Below are positions 1 to 8,864 of a stretch of DNA of 64,000 bases, piece by piece; position 1 is the first letter of the stretch, and each line of letters begins with the position of its first letter. The notes beneath the pieces are model-generated. The model had not been told where the DNA came from. It made no database searches and saw only the letters and a list, made by a program, of their open reading frames with translations. The stretch is from Maribacter_C sp047345145 (lineage in GTDB: Bacteria; Bacteroidota; Bacteroidia; Flavobacteriales; Flavobacteriaceae). The translations under genes were made by a program, and so were the position numbers. The stretch covers positions 1,178,001 through 1,242,000 of the forward strand of contig NZ_JBLFER010000001.1 of assembly GCF_047345145.1 (NCBI RefSeq), in the 5' to 3' direction.

Positions 1-2
1 AG

Positions 3-407
3 TTAGAGTTTAAAGAACTCTTTCTAGGTTTGCGATCAATTAATTATTCTCAAGAAATTGTTCAAGAATACTTGACTAATATGGCGATGCGAATCGGAAT
101 ACTTACCAATAAGAAACGAATTCGTTTTGTTAATCAAATTTCGAAAGGCTTTTATCAAAATGTTGGAGAGAACAAGGTAGGTCTAAACTACAGTCTCGGC
201 CAGCTTACCTCTTCGAAACGATCTCTTCTCATTTTGTTCTTAAGGTCACCTGAAAAGGTATTTCGATATCTCGTTAAGGTTAAACCTTTTTTATACGCTA
301 AGGGCCTATATTGGTGTTCCTGGCCTATTGGCTTGGCTTATTATTATATGAAGTTCAATTTTTGGATAAAAAAGAAGTGGTTTCCAAAACGATTACTGCG
401 CTCTTAA
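3..407 (+). CDS. 3' end of an unrecognised gene (5' part outside window)
   Basis: The reading frame is already open at base 3 and runs to the stop at 407, so this is most likely the C-terminal 134 or so residues of a longer protein. The TTG at 30 is the first usable start codon but need not be the real one. The visible part is basic, with many Lys and Arg, and has an aromatic, moderately hydrophobic stretch near the end (around GLYWCSWPIGLAYYY) followed by a very basic tail. No motif is recognised. A membrane-associated enzyme such as a glycosyltransferase is possible but unsupported. The gene converges on the minus-strand lipoprotein gene with a gap of 12 bases. Confidence 0.5.
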   Translation, partial: LEFKELFLGLRSINYSQEIVQEYLTNMAMRIGILTNKKRIRFVNQISKGFYQNVGENKVGLNYSLGQLTSSKRSLLILFLRSPEKVFRYLVKVKPFLYAKGLYWCSWPIGLAYYYMKFNFWIKKKWFPKRLLRS

Positions 408-419
408 AAGGTTACTTGT

Positions 420-887
420 TTATTTTATTGGTTTGTTTGTAAATCGTACTTCTTTATCAGTAATTCGCATTTTATAAATACAAAATGGGTTGGTTTTAAT
501 CATAACAGGGGCTTTCGTTCGAACTTCGAACTTCGAATCTATAAAAACTTCTGTCTTTGTTTCATCGTAAATAGTAAGCTTAGCTAAGCCATCTCCACTT
601 TGTTCCCCACTACAGTAAGCTATAATAATCTCTTTTGTAAAATCAACATCAGGTAAAGGAAGTCCTGGTTTTCTAGTCTTATTAATTTTGGAATAAAAGC
701 TTTTCAACCTCTTTTGGTCTCTAATAATTAAGGTCTCCTCAACATCAAATTCAGCGCTTTGATCTTGTAAAATTAATACCATTGGACTGTCTGATTTGAT
801 TTGACTTTTAGCATTATTATCCGTCATGTTCTTCTGTCCTTTGCAGGATGAAATCATAAAAATGACAATCAAAATAGCATATTTCAT
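420..887 (-). CDS. Small lipoprotein, possibly PrcB_C-like
   Basis: A 155-residue lipoprotein of unknown function. The N-terminus is a short hydrophobic segment ending in a lipobox, MISSC, with the lipidated cysteine at residue 15, so the mature protein should be membrane-anchored. The central part (VDFTKEIIIAYCSGEQ, then a beta-rich stretch) loosely resembles the PrcB C-terminal domain found in other Bacteroidota lipoproteins; this is a weak impression only. The residues after the cysteine (KGQKN) do not match the acidic surface-export signal, so a periplasm-facing location is more likely. Its ATG overlaps the bshA stop by four bases, so it is probably translationally coupled to bshA. Confidence 0.75.
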   Translation of the reverse strand: MKYAILIVIFMISSCKGQKNMTDNNAKSQIKSDSPMVLILQDQSAEFDVEETLIIRDQKRLKSFYSKINKTRKPGLPLPDVDFTKEIIIAYCSGEQSGDGLAKLTIYDETKTEVFIDSKFEVRTKAPVMIKTNPFCIYKMRITDKEVRFTNKPIK

Positions 888-2032
888 TTAATAAAATTTT
901 TATCAAACCTGCTGTTATATGCTTTCTCATAAATCTCCTCATATAAGGGAAGAACATTCAAAATATCAAATCTTTGTGCTGACTTAACCGCATTAAGTTT
1001 AAACTCTTCAAGCGCTTCGTCATCCTTTAGAATTTTTAGAGCATTATTTGCCATATCTTCCACGTCACCAATTTCACTTAAGAAACCAGTTATTCCTTGT
1101 TCGTTTACTTCAGGAATACCGCCAGCATTACTCGAAATTACTGGTACTTTATTAATCATCGCTTCTAGAGCGGCTAAACCAAAACTCTCAGATTCTGATG
1201 GTAGTAAAAACAGATCTGAAAAACATAATATGCGATCAATCTCATTGCTATTTCCTAGAAAAATAACTTTTTCAGCAATCCCTAGTTTCTCACATAGTAG
1301 TTCCGCTGCCTCTTTCTCTGGGCCTTCCCCAACCATTACTAATTTAGCTGGAATCTTTTTTCGGACTCTATCAAAAACCTGTATTACGTCAGGTATACGT
1401 TTGACCTTTCTAAAGTTACTGATATGGGTTAATATTCTCTCGTTATCAATTGCCATTAGTGAACGTTGACAATCGGTAAATGAACTGCTGTATTTGGACT
1501 TATCTATGAAGTTAGGTACAACTTCAATATCTACTTTAATATCAAACAAATTCAAAGTTTGATTTTTCAGGCTTTTTGAAACCGAAGTAACAACGTCAGA
1601 ATTATTAATGCTAAAAGTAACAGCAGGTCTATAAAATGGATGATTTCCAACCAAAGTAATATCTGTACCATGTAACGTTGTTATCATAGGAATATGAATA
1701 TTCTCCTCTTCCAACATTTTCTTTGCCATATATCCGGCATAAGCGTGTGGAATTGCATAATGCACATGTAACACATCAATACCATATAACTTCACAGTAT
1801 CCACTAATTTACTAGATAGTGCTAATTCATAGGGTTGATATTTAAACAAAGGATATTCTGGCACATGAACTTCATGAAAGTGAATTCTGTTATTTAAAAG
1901 CCCTAAACGAACGGGTTGTCGGTAGGTCACAAAATGAACTTCATGCCCCCTATTGGCCAGAGCTATCCCAAGCTCTGTGGCCACTACACCACTACCTCCC
2001 CAGGTAGGGTAACATACGATAGCTATCTTCAT
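884..2032 (-). CDS. bshA: N-acetyl-alpha-D-glucosaminyl L-malate synthase BshA
   Basis: A GT4-family glycosyltransferase that joins UDP-GlcNAc to L-malate, the first step of bacillithiol synthesis in the cytoplasm. The N-terminus carries the glycine-rich loop typical of BshA (PTWGGSGVVATELG, residues 9-22). HGTD follows at about 121-124, and the GT4 E-x7-E motif is E282-SFGLAAL-E290. The 382-residue length is normal for the family. It starts with ATG at 2032 and overlaps the following lipoprotein gene by four bases. A TAnnTTTG-like sequence (2037-2044, minus strand) sits only five bases before the ATG, which would give an almost leaderless message if used. Neither bshB nor bshC is in the window. 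Confidence 0.93.
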   Translation of the reverse strand: MKIAIVCYPTWGGSGVVATELGIALANRGHEVHFVTYRQPVRLGLLNNRIHFHEVHVPEYPLFKYQPYELALSSKLVDTVKLYGIDVLHVHYAIPHAYAGYMAKKMLEEENIHIPMITTLHGTDITLVGNHPFYRPAVTFSINNSDVVTSVSKSLKNQTLNLFDIKVDIEVVPNFIDKSKYSSSFTDCQRSLMAIDNERILTHISNFRKVKRIPDVIQVFDRVRKKIPAKLVMVGEGPEKEAAELLCEKLGIAEKVIFLGNSNEIDRILCFSDLFLLPSESESFGLAALEAMINKVPVISSNAGGIPEVNEQGITGFLSEIGDVEDMANNALKILKDDEALEEFKLNAVKSAQRFDILNVLPLYEEIYEKAYNSRFDKNFIK

Positions 2033-2116
2033 TAATCAAATTTAGTGAAAACAAGATTTAAGTAGGTTTTTGACCTAAATAATTACATTAACTTTAAGAT
2101 TTTGTGAATTACAAAT

Positions 2117-5029
2117 CTAGTCTACAATAGCATCATAAATTGCTTTTTGGATTCGAGTTCGAAGTCCTGATTTGACCAACAAGGTATTTGATGCTGAAGG
2201 ATAGGTTCTGTTCGATAAGAAAACATAAACAATCTCCTTTTCAGGATCTGCCCATGTATAGGTTCCCGTAAAACCGCTATGCCCAAAACTTTTTCTTGAT
2301 ACACAACCGCAAGTCGGTCCTTTATCTTTTAATTGTGGCTTATCAAAACCAACACCTCTCCTGACTTTTTTATCACAGAAATAACAGGTATTAAATTTTT
2401 TAACAGTACGACCATCTAAAAATTTGACTCCTCCATAGGTGCCATTTTGCAAATACATTTGCATAATTTTTGCAACATCATTAGCATTACTAAAAAGACC
2501 TGCGTGTCCTCCTACTCCACCTTGCATTGCTGCGCCCATATCATGTACATAGCCTTGAAGGGTTTGATATCTATAATATTTATCTTCCTCAGAAGGAATT
2601 ATTTTATTGACGGGAAATTTATCCAAAGGATTATAGCTGGTATTATTAGCTCCAATTCGTTTATACAAAAAGTTATCAGCTAATTTATCTAAGCTTTTTC
2701 CATTCTTCTCTTCAATGTACTTTTTCATTACGTAATAAGCCACATCGCTATATCTGTATCTGTTTGACTTTAGATCTTGCCTCCCTATTCGATCATATAT
2801 CGAATCTTTGTAAGCATCAGTCAAATAGAGATTATTTGCAACCTTCACCGAAAAACCATCTAGAGGTTTATTTCTATAAAACTCTGAAGAAGGCTTCCGT
2901 TTTTCATTCAAAGTAGAGACGTAAAAAGCTATCCAAGCTGGTAATCTTCCGTAATGAGATAAAGCTTTTAGAACCGTTACATTTTTTAATTCGGTATTTG
3001 AATACTCCGGAACCAAATCAGAAAAGGTATCATTTAAAGCAATTTTGCCTTCTTGCTCCATCTTCATAACCATCGGAACAGTGGCCAAAATTTTGGTGAT
3101 AGAAGCCAAATCATAGATATGATCTGGGGTAACTTTTTCTTCAGATTTGTATGTCGGCCTTCCAAAACCTTTGTTATAAATCACTTTTCCTTTTCGAGCA
3201 ATTAATACTTGCGCCCCCGGATACATTAAAGAATCCAATCCATCATTCACTAGCTTATCAACCTGGGTAAGTTTCCTCGCATCAAAACCAACGCGTTCAG
3301 GATAACTGTAACCCAGCCTCAACAAAGGCTTTAATCGAATACTCTTATTTACAGGAAATTCTTTGTGAGCCGAGACTGGTAAAACCCCTTTTGAGGGAAT
3401 CGCACCAAAAATAAGTTGCGCTGCCTTCTCTTGAGCTAACTTACTGTTTTGATGAGCTACTACAACTCCATCGATATTCTTAAAAGAATCAATCCCCAAT
3501 AGTGCGTAAGGCTTTGCAAAAAGGGTTAAAATTACATTCGAAGTGCGACTTTTTGCAATTTCTTTCAACCATAGTTTTTCCTTTTTTGAAAAACTATAAG
3601 ACTTCCATGGGCTATCATTGTTTTTATGAAGTCCGACAATGATTAGGTTATAATCATTGAGTTTTCCATTTAAAGTGAAAATATCTTTTCCGTTAACCTG
3701 TGTCACCTTTGTGTACTTATTCAATTCATTTATGAAAGGACTACTTTCTGAATCGCCAAACTTCACATAAGCTATCTTCTTATTCTCTAGTTTTTTTATT
3801 CCCATCAGGTAATAGTCATTCTTGACTACAGTGATAGCATTTTCAATGGCCTCTTCATATATCAAATCGTCTTCTCTAGAATTTAAATCCTGAATAAGGT
3901 TGCTTAGTTTTATCGGGCGATACTTATGAAGACCTACTTTGTATTTCGCCATCAATATCTTCTTTACAGAATAAGCTAAGCGTTCTTCACTAATCTTTCC
4001 TTTTTTATAAGCTTTTACAAGCTTTTCTTTTGCCTTGGTAACCTCGGTAGGCATAAGCAACATATCGTTTCCGGCTAAAAAAGCTTTCACCTCAACATCT
4101 CCATTTTTACCTGTGTCTGCTACACCCTTCATGTTCAATGCATCAGTAAACACCAAGCCTTTGAAACCCATTTCCTCTTTAAGAACTCCTGAAATAATTT
4201 GTTCAGATAATGATGATGGCAAACCTTTTTTGAGTTCAAGGGCAGGAACTTCAAGATGTGCTACCATAATACTACTCACACCAGCATCTATAATTTTTTT
4301 ATAGGGATACAATTCAATACTATCTAAGCGAGATTTAGGAAAATCAATTACTGGTAGCGATTTATGTGAATCGGTTGCCGTATCACCATGACCGGGAAAG
4401 TGTTTCCCACTTGATAAAACTCCTGCACCTTCCATTCCCTTTACAAAGGCAATACCCTTTTCAGTTACGTTCTCACGATCTTCGCCAAAAGAACGACTAC
4501 CGATTATTGGATTTTTAGGATTGATATTGATATCTACATCTGGTGCAAAATTGATATGTACACCAAGTCGCTTTGCATGTTTCCCGATTTGTTTGCCAAC
4601 CTTTTCAACAATTTTATTGTCAGAAATAGCCCCTAGGGTCATATTGTACGGAAAAGCATAGGTAGAATCTAGGCGCATTGATAGCCCCCATTCTGCATCC
4701 ATGCCTATTAAAAGCGGAATATTAGAAGCCTTCTGGTAGGAGTTGGTCAATTTAGCTTGCCGAACAGGTCCGCCAGTAGAAAAAATGACTCCTCCAATGT
4801 TTTCTGATTTTATAAGCGCATTAATCTTGTCAGTATTTGACTTACTTTGATCAGAGGCTACACTCACCATAAAAAGCTGCCCCAATTTTTCCTCCAAAGA
4901 CATTGAATTGTATTTGGAATCTACCCAACTTTTTTGAGCAAGACTATCTTTAACCACTAAAGGGTTACGCTGTGCGGTAACGCAAATGGTAGTGATTAAA
5001 AATAAAGGGAGAACTCTTAAAAAATACAT
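2117..5029 (-). CDS. Exported GH3 beta-N-acetylglucosaminidase fused to a serine hydrolase (beta-lactamase family) domain
   Basis: A two-domain exported enzyme of about 970 residues. The TTG at 5047 would add six residues, but the ATG at 5029 begins a clean signal peptide (MYFLRVLPLFLITTICVTAQ), so I chose it. Residues about 40-370 are a NagZ-type glycoside hydrolase family 3 domain with KHFPGHGDTATDSH (about 209-222), which holds the His/Asp acid-base pair, and the nucleophile motif TDALNM (about 295-300). After a GH3 C-terminal segment comes a class C beta-lactamase-like domain with SITK (Ser about 643, Lys about 646), YSD (about 760-762) and HSG near the C-terminus. It probably trims peptidoglycan sugars and peptides or esters in the periplasm. 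A paralogous single-domain GH3 lies at 54621. Confidence 0.9.
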   Translation of the reverse strand: MYFLRVLPLFLITTICVTAQRNPLVVKDSLAQKSWVDSKYNSMSLEEKLGQLFMVSVASDQSKSNTDKINALIKSENIGGVIFSTGGPVRQAKLTNSYQKASNIPLLIGMDAEWGLSMRLDSTYAFPYNMTLGAISDNKIVEKVGKQIGKHAKRLGVHINFAPDVDININPKNPIIGSRSFGEDRENVTEKGIAFVKGMEGAGVLSSGKHFPGHGDTATDSHKSLPVIDFPKSRLDSIELYPYKKIIDAGVSSIMVAHLEVPALELKKGLPSSLSEQIISGVLKEEMGFKGLVFTDALNMKGVADTGKNGDVEVKAFLAGNDMLLMPTEVTKAKEKLVKAYKKGKISEERLAYSVKKILMAKYKVGLHKYRPIKLSNLIQDLNSREDDLIYEEAIENAITVVKNDYYLMGIKKLENKKIAYVKFGDSESSPFINELNKYTKVTQVNGKDIFTLNGKLNDYNLIIVGLHKNNDSPWKSYSFSKKEKLWLKEIAKSRTSNVILTLFAKPYALLGIDSFKNIDGVVVAHQNSKLAQEKAAQLIFGAIPSKGVLPVSAHKEFPVNKSIRLKPLLRLGYSYPERVGFDARKLTQVDKLVNDGLDSLMYPGAQVLIARKGKVIYNKGFGRPTYKSEEKVTPDHIYDLASITKILATVPMVMKMEQEGKIALNDTFSDLVPEYSNTELKNVTVLKALSHYGRLPAWIAFYVSTLNEKRKPSSEFYRNKPLDGFSVKVANNLYLTDAYKDSIYDRIGRQDLKSNRYRYSDVAYYVMKKYIEEKNGKSLDKLADNFLYKRIGANNTSYNPLDKFPVNKIIPSEEDKYYRYQTLQGYVHDMGAAMQGGVGGHAGLFSNANDVAKIMQMYLQNGTYGGVKFLDGRTVKKFNTCYFCDKKVRRGVGFDKPQLKDKGPTCGCVSRKSFGHSGFTGTYTWADPEKEIVYVFLSNRTYPSASNTLLVKSGLRTRIQKAIYDAIVD

Positions 5030-5161
5030 ATTCGATCGGTCTATCAAAATAACTTAAAACACTCGTATTTATTGCATTTCGTCGGATTTTTAGGACACTT
5101 CATCCTAGAAAAAATCACATGACCCTAAACTAATTTCAAAACCTATACCAAAAATGGAATT

Positions 5162-5644
5162 TTACATAAATCGGCTATGCCAACTTTCAGAGGCGGGAAC
5201 TTCCCAATGCTCTAGGTACTCGCCTTTTGTAGTAACTAGATTATTGAATACAATAGTATTCTTTGACACCGCTTTTTGCTTTGCCATTTTTTTGAAGTCA
5301 AGTAAAGGTTTATAGGCCACAAAATCACCTTGCTTGTATGACACATTCATTTTATCCAATAGCTCAACATTATAGTTCTTTTCTAAATGCTGAATAAAAT
5401 GAACAGAAGCATCAATGCTGCAGCCTGAGGCAGAGGTATGTGATTGGTCTAATGCTAGAATGATAAAGCGGTTATAACGTATTTCAAAACCTGCTTTTAA
5501 GTCCTGACCGTGAGCCGTCCATTCAGATATAAAGTTATTAAAGGCCTCCTTTAATTCTACCAATTCATCTGAATTAAAACTTCTACTCGCTTGATATATC
5601 CAAACTCTTGATGTGTCAGGAAGTGTTTCAAATTCTACTAGCAT
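5162..5644 (-). CDS. Conserved Bacteroidota protein of unknown function
   Basis: A 160-residue soluble protein starting at ATG 5644, with no signal peptide or membrane segment. Proteins like this occur across Flavobacteriia and are often mislabelled ABC transporter ATPase. No Walker A or Walker B motif is present here, so that name is not supported. Visible features are an N-terminal VWIYQASRSFNSDE region, a central LDQSHTSASGCSIDAS segment with potential metal or catalytic residues (His, Cys, Asp) and a C-terminal WEVPASESWHSRF tail. It follows the iron-sulfur protein genes on the same strand, separated by about 80 bases, so co-transcription is possible. Function unknown. Confidence 0.8.
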   Translation of the reverse strand: MLVEFETLPDTSRVWIYQASRSFNSDELVELKEAFNNFISEWTAHGQDLKAGFEIRYNRFIILALDQSHTSASGCSIDASVHFIQHLEKNYNVELLDKMNVSYKQGDFVAYKPLLDFKKMAKQKAVSKNTIVFNNLVTTKGEYLEHWEVPASESWHSRFM

Positions 5645-5725
5645 ATTTAAAGTTCAAGTTTAAGTACTAAATAATAAGTCTTAATACTACATTGATATTT
5701 GGGGCAATTTGAAATTTTATGGGTA

Positions 5726-6517
5726 TTATAAATCTTCAGCCGTGGCAATAAGTTCGGCGATATCCATTACAGCGATGTCAGCTTCTTTTTCTTTATTCTT
5801 TACACCATCAGTCATCATGGTATTACAAAAAGGACAACCAGCTGCAATAATCTCAGGTTTTGTTTCTAAAGCTTGTTCTGTACGCTCTATATTAATGTCT
5901 TTATCTCCCTTTTCAGGTTCTTTGAACATTTGCGCTCCACCAGCACCACAACATAGCCCTCTTGATTTACAACTTTTCATTTCAATCAATTCGGCATCCA
6001 GTTTTTGGATTAATTCCCTTGGCGCTTCATAAACTCCATTCGCTCTGCCTAAATAACAGGGGTCATGAAAAGTTATTCGCTTTCCTTTGAATTGACCACC
6101 TTCCATTGAAATTCTTCCTTCTGAGAGAAGTTCTTTTAAAAATTGAGTATGATGAACCACATCATAGTTACCTCCTAACCCTGGATATTCATTTTTAATG
6201 GTATTAAAGCAATGAGGGCATGCAGTAACTACTTTTTTCACTTCATAAGCGTTCATTACCTCAATATTTGTAACGGCCTGCATTTGAAATAAAAATTCAT
6301 TACCAGCCCTTTTGGCGGGATCACCAGAGCAACTCTCCTCAGTACCAAGAACAGCAAATGAAACATTCGCTTTATTCAAGATTTTCACAAAGGCCTTGGT
6401 GATTTTTTTTGCTCTATCATCAAAACTACCTGCACAACCAACCCAAAATAAAACCTCAGGTTGTTGACCAGCGGCGAAAAGTTCTGCCATAGTTGGTACT
6501 TTCAATGTATTCTCCAT
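5726..6517 (-). CDS. Heterodisulfide-reductase-type (Fe-S) protein with CCG domains
   Basis: A 263-residue cytoplasmic protein related to the HdrB/GlpC/LutA group, in which cysteine-rich CCG domains bind an iron-sulfur cluster and take part in electron transfer. Cysteine motifs occur as WVGCAGSFD near the N-terminus, ACPHCFNT in the middle, GLCCGAGG at about 190 and AGCPFCNTM near 227, giving two CCG-type repeats. The gene starts with ATG at 6517, 15 bases after the membrane iron-sulfur partner, and the two very likely form one complex that moves electrons between the quinone pool and an unknown acceptor. The physiological substrate cannot be read from the sequence. Confidence 0.88.
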   Translation of the reverse strand: MENTLKVPTMAELFAAGQQPEVLFWVGCAGSFDDRAKKITKAFVKILNKANVSFAVLGTEESCSGDPAKRAGNEFLFQMQAVTNIEVMNAYEVKKVVTACPHCFNTIKNEYPGLGGNYDVVHHTQFLKELLSEGRISMEGGQFKGKRITFHDPCYLGRANGVYEAPRELIQKLDAELIEMKSCKSRGLCCGAGGAQMFKEPEKGDKDINIERTEQALETKPEIIAAGCPFCNTMMTDGVKNKEKEADIAVMDIAELIATAEDL

Positions 6518-6532
6518 AAGCTCAATATAATT

Positions 6533-7843
6533 TTAAGATTCTTCTACCCAGTTCAAACGGTCCATTTGATTGAAAGGCCAAGGGGCTCCATTGTTTTCAA
6601 TATTCCCCATCATATTATTTAAATCTGAAGGAGCAGCAGATTGTTCCATAACCAAATACTGACGCATATCCATAATTATGGATAATGGATCAATACTTAC
6701 AGGGCAAGCCTGAACACATGCGTTACAAGAAGTACATGCCCATAGCTCTTCGTTGGTTATATAATCGCCTAAAAGTTGTTTACCATCGTCTACAAATACT
6801 CCTTTATTTGAGTCTATATTTTTACCTACCTCCTCTAGTCGATCACGCGTATCCATCATTATCTTTCTAGGAGACAATTTCTTACCCGTTTGATTCGCCG
6901 GACATTCGCTAGTACATCTACCACATTCCGTGCAGGTATAAGCATTTAAAAGCTGTACCCAGCTTAAATCAGTAACATCCGAAGCTCCAAATTTTTCCGG
7001 ATCAGGAGCATCCTCAGCAGGGGCCGCAAAAGGGTCAGCATCCGGATCCATCATTAGTTTTACCTCCTGAGTTACAGCATTATTGTTCTTGAACTGTCCT
7101 TGAGGAATCAGTTTCCCAAAAAATGTATTTGGAAAAGCCAAAAGAATATGTAAATGCTTCGAATAGTACAAATAGTTGAGAAAGATTAAAATACCAATAA
7201 TATGCACCCACCATGCACCACGTTCTACCAAATGCAAAGTGTTTTCAGACAAACCACTAAACAAAGGTGTAATATATTGACTTACTACATTACCAGCATC
7301 TAAACTCTGAAAGCTACTATCAGTTGCATTCATTACCAAAAACAGGCACATTAAAACAACCTCAAAGTACAGAATAATATTTCCGTCATTTTTGGGCCAT
7401 CCGGTCATTTCTTTGCTTAGAAAACGCTTTAGTTTTATAATATTCCTCCGAAACCAGAAAGCGAAGACTACAATTAAAACTAATACCGCTAATATTTCGA
7501 AAGAGCCTATTAGAAATCCGTAGACAGATTCATTCAAAACTTTTAAGCCTATTCGATGCGTTCCAAAAAGACCGTCGATTATAATTTCTAGAACTTCTAT
7601 ATTGATAATTATAAAACCGACATAAACAATTACATGAAGAAAACCTGCAATCGGTCGTACTACCATTTTGGTTTGACCCAAAGCAATTTTGGCCATGTTC
7701 ATCCACCTTTGGGGCTTGTTATCAGAGACATCAACTTCTTTACCTAAGTTGATATTTCTTCGTAAACGCTGCACATTTTTAGCGAAGAAACCAAGGCCCG
7801 CTAAAAGTACAATTGCAAATAAAATATTGGGGAGGTATTGCAT
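6533..7843 (-). CDS. Membrane-bound 4Fe-4S protein (HdrC/NarI-like fusion)
   Basis: A 436-residue protein with a hydrophobic N-terminal half of about five membrane segments (roughly residues 1-240) resembling the cytochrome b-type NarI fold, and a soluble half with two ferredoxin-like cluster sites, CTECGRCTSECP (about 304-315) and CTSCNACVQACP (about 369-380). It is the membrane anchor and electron relay for the CCG protein encoded just downstream. Several His residues lie in the membrane part (for example WWVHIIG and YYSKHLHILL) and could ligate haem. Start ATG at 7843, three bases after the stop of the MCE protein gene, so the three genes are almost certainly one transcript. Confidence 0.88.
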   Translation of the reverse strand: MQYLPNILFAIVLLAGLGFFAKNVQRLRRNINLGKEVDVSDNKPQRWMNMAKIALGQTKMVVRPIAGFLHVIVYVGFIIINIEVLEIIIDGLFGTHRIGLKVLNESVYGFLIGSFEILAVLVLIVVFAFWFRRNIIKLKRFLSKEMTGWPKNDGNIILYFEVVLMCLFLVMNATDSSFQSLDAGNVVSQYITPLFSGLSENTLHLVERGAWWVHIIGILIFLNYLYYSKHLHILLAFPNTFFGKLIPQGQFKNNNAVTQEVKLMMDPDADPFAAPAEDAPDPEKFGASDVTDLSWVQLLNAYTCTECGRCTSECPANQTGKKLSPRKIMMDTRDRLEEVGKNIDSNKGVFVDDGKQLLGDYITNEELWACTSCNACVQACPVSIDPLSIIMDMRQYLVMEQSAAPSDLNNMMGNIENNGAPWPFNQMDRLNWVEES

Positions 7844-7846
7844 GAA

Positions 7847-8809
7847 TTAGTTTTCGATTTTTTCTGCTGGATCTTCTTCTGGAACTTCATACTCCTTTTG
7901 CTTCTTACCAAAAACAGAAACATTTACATAACGTTTCGGATTTAATCTAAAGTCTTGAAGCAATAAATCAAGTTCGCGAGAGGCACTATTCAAATTTGTG
8001 TAGAGTGCTTCATCTTTCATTAATTTTCCTAAGGTTCCATCACCATTTTCTATTTTTCCTATCAAACTATTTAAGTTTGAAACTGTAGATTCTAAGCTCG
8101 CCAAAGTTCTACCTAAACCAGCGTTGTTCAAGGAATCAGAAAGTTTTGAGAAATTTGAAGTAAGATCTTCAAAATTAGTGAGTGAGTTATCTAGCTTACT
8201 TTCGTTATTTTTCAACAATCGGTTCAAAGTGCTACCAGCTCCTTTTAAATCTGTCATTAACAGACTTAAATCATTTATAACTTGCCGTAGATCTCTTTTA
8301 GCTTTTGTATCTAAAACAGCGTTAACATTTAACATTACAGAGTCTGCATCTGTCAAGGCTGCTTCAAATTTTTCCAAAATTGGAGATAATTTTTGATCTG
8401 CAACCTCGCTCAAACTTGCTTTTGTTTTTGTTTCTAGTGTATCTCCTGAAGTAACAGGCATTCCTTCAAAAAGTGGGTTGATTCTCAATCCTTTTCCTCC
8501 TATTAAACCAGTATCATAAAGCTCAACTGTGCTACCTTTAGAAAATTGTAATTCTCTATTCACGGAAAACGTAACCAATAAATTACCAGATGCGTCTTTG
8601 AATTTTACAGTATTAACAGTACCCACATTTTTTCCATTAATAGATACCGCTGTGCCATTTTGAAGTCCTCCTACGTTATTGTAGACTGCGTAGAGTGTTA
8701 AATCATTATCAAAAATCGATGTAGACTTCAGGAAACTGTAACCAAAAATGACACACAATATGCCCATAATGACTATCAGACCTGTTTTAATTTCCCTAGA
8801 TAATTTCAA
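7847..8809 (-). CDS. MCE/MlaD-family lipid transport protein
   Basis: A 320-residue protein with one N-terminal membrane anchor (LIVIMGILCVIFGYSFL) followed by a single MCE domain (about residues 35-115, with VYNNVGGLQNGTAVSINGKNVGTV) and a long, probably helical C-terminal region rich in Leu, Ser and Asp. MCE proteins form rings or tubes carrying lipids between the inner and outer membranes and normally work with MlaE and MlaF, neither of which is in the window. The start is TTG at 8809: the residues after it (KLSREIKTG) match the usual N-terminus of the family and no ATG precedes it in frame. It lies between the amidase and the iron-sulfur genes on one strand. Confidence 0.88.
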   Translation of the reverse strand: MKLSREIKTGLIVIMGILCVIFGYSFLKSTSIFDNDLTLYAVYNNVGGLQNGTAVSINGKNVGTVNTVKFKDASGNLLVTFSVNRELQFSKGSTVELYDTGLIGGKGLRINPLFEGMPVTSGDTLETKTKASLSEVADQKLSPILEKFEAALTDADSVMLNVNAVLDTKAKRDLRQVINDLSLLMTDLKGAGSTLNRLLKNNESKLDNSLTNFEDLTSNFSKLSDSLNNAGLGRTLASLESTVSNLNSLIGKIENGDGTLGKLMKDEALYTNLNSASRELDLLLQDFRLNPKRYVNVSVFGKKQKEYEVPEEDPAEKIEN

Positions 8810-8864
8810 ATGGATGGTTTTAGGATTCTAAACAAAATTAATTATAAATATCTGCACACAGTCA

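Noticed and set aside
2055..2085. Possible terminator after bshA/GH3 boundary (TAGGT/ACCTA hairpin)
   Set aside because: Only a five-base stem without a clear T run on the relevant strand.
5162..5644. ABC transporter ATPase label often given to this protein family
   Set aside because: No Walker A, Walker B or ABC signature is present in the 160 residues.
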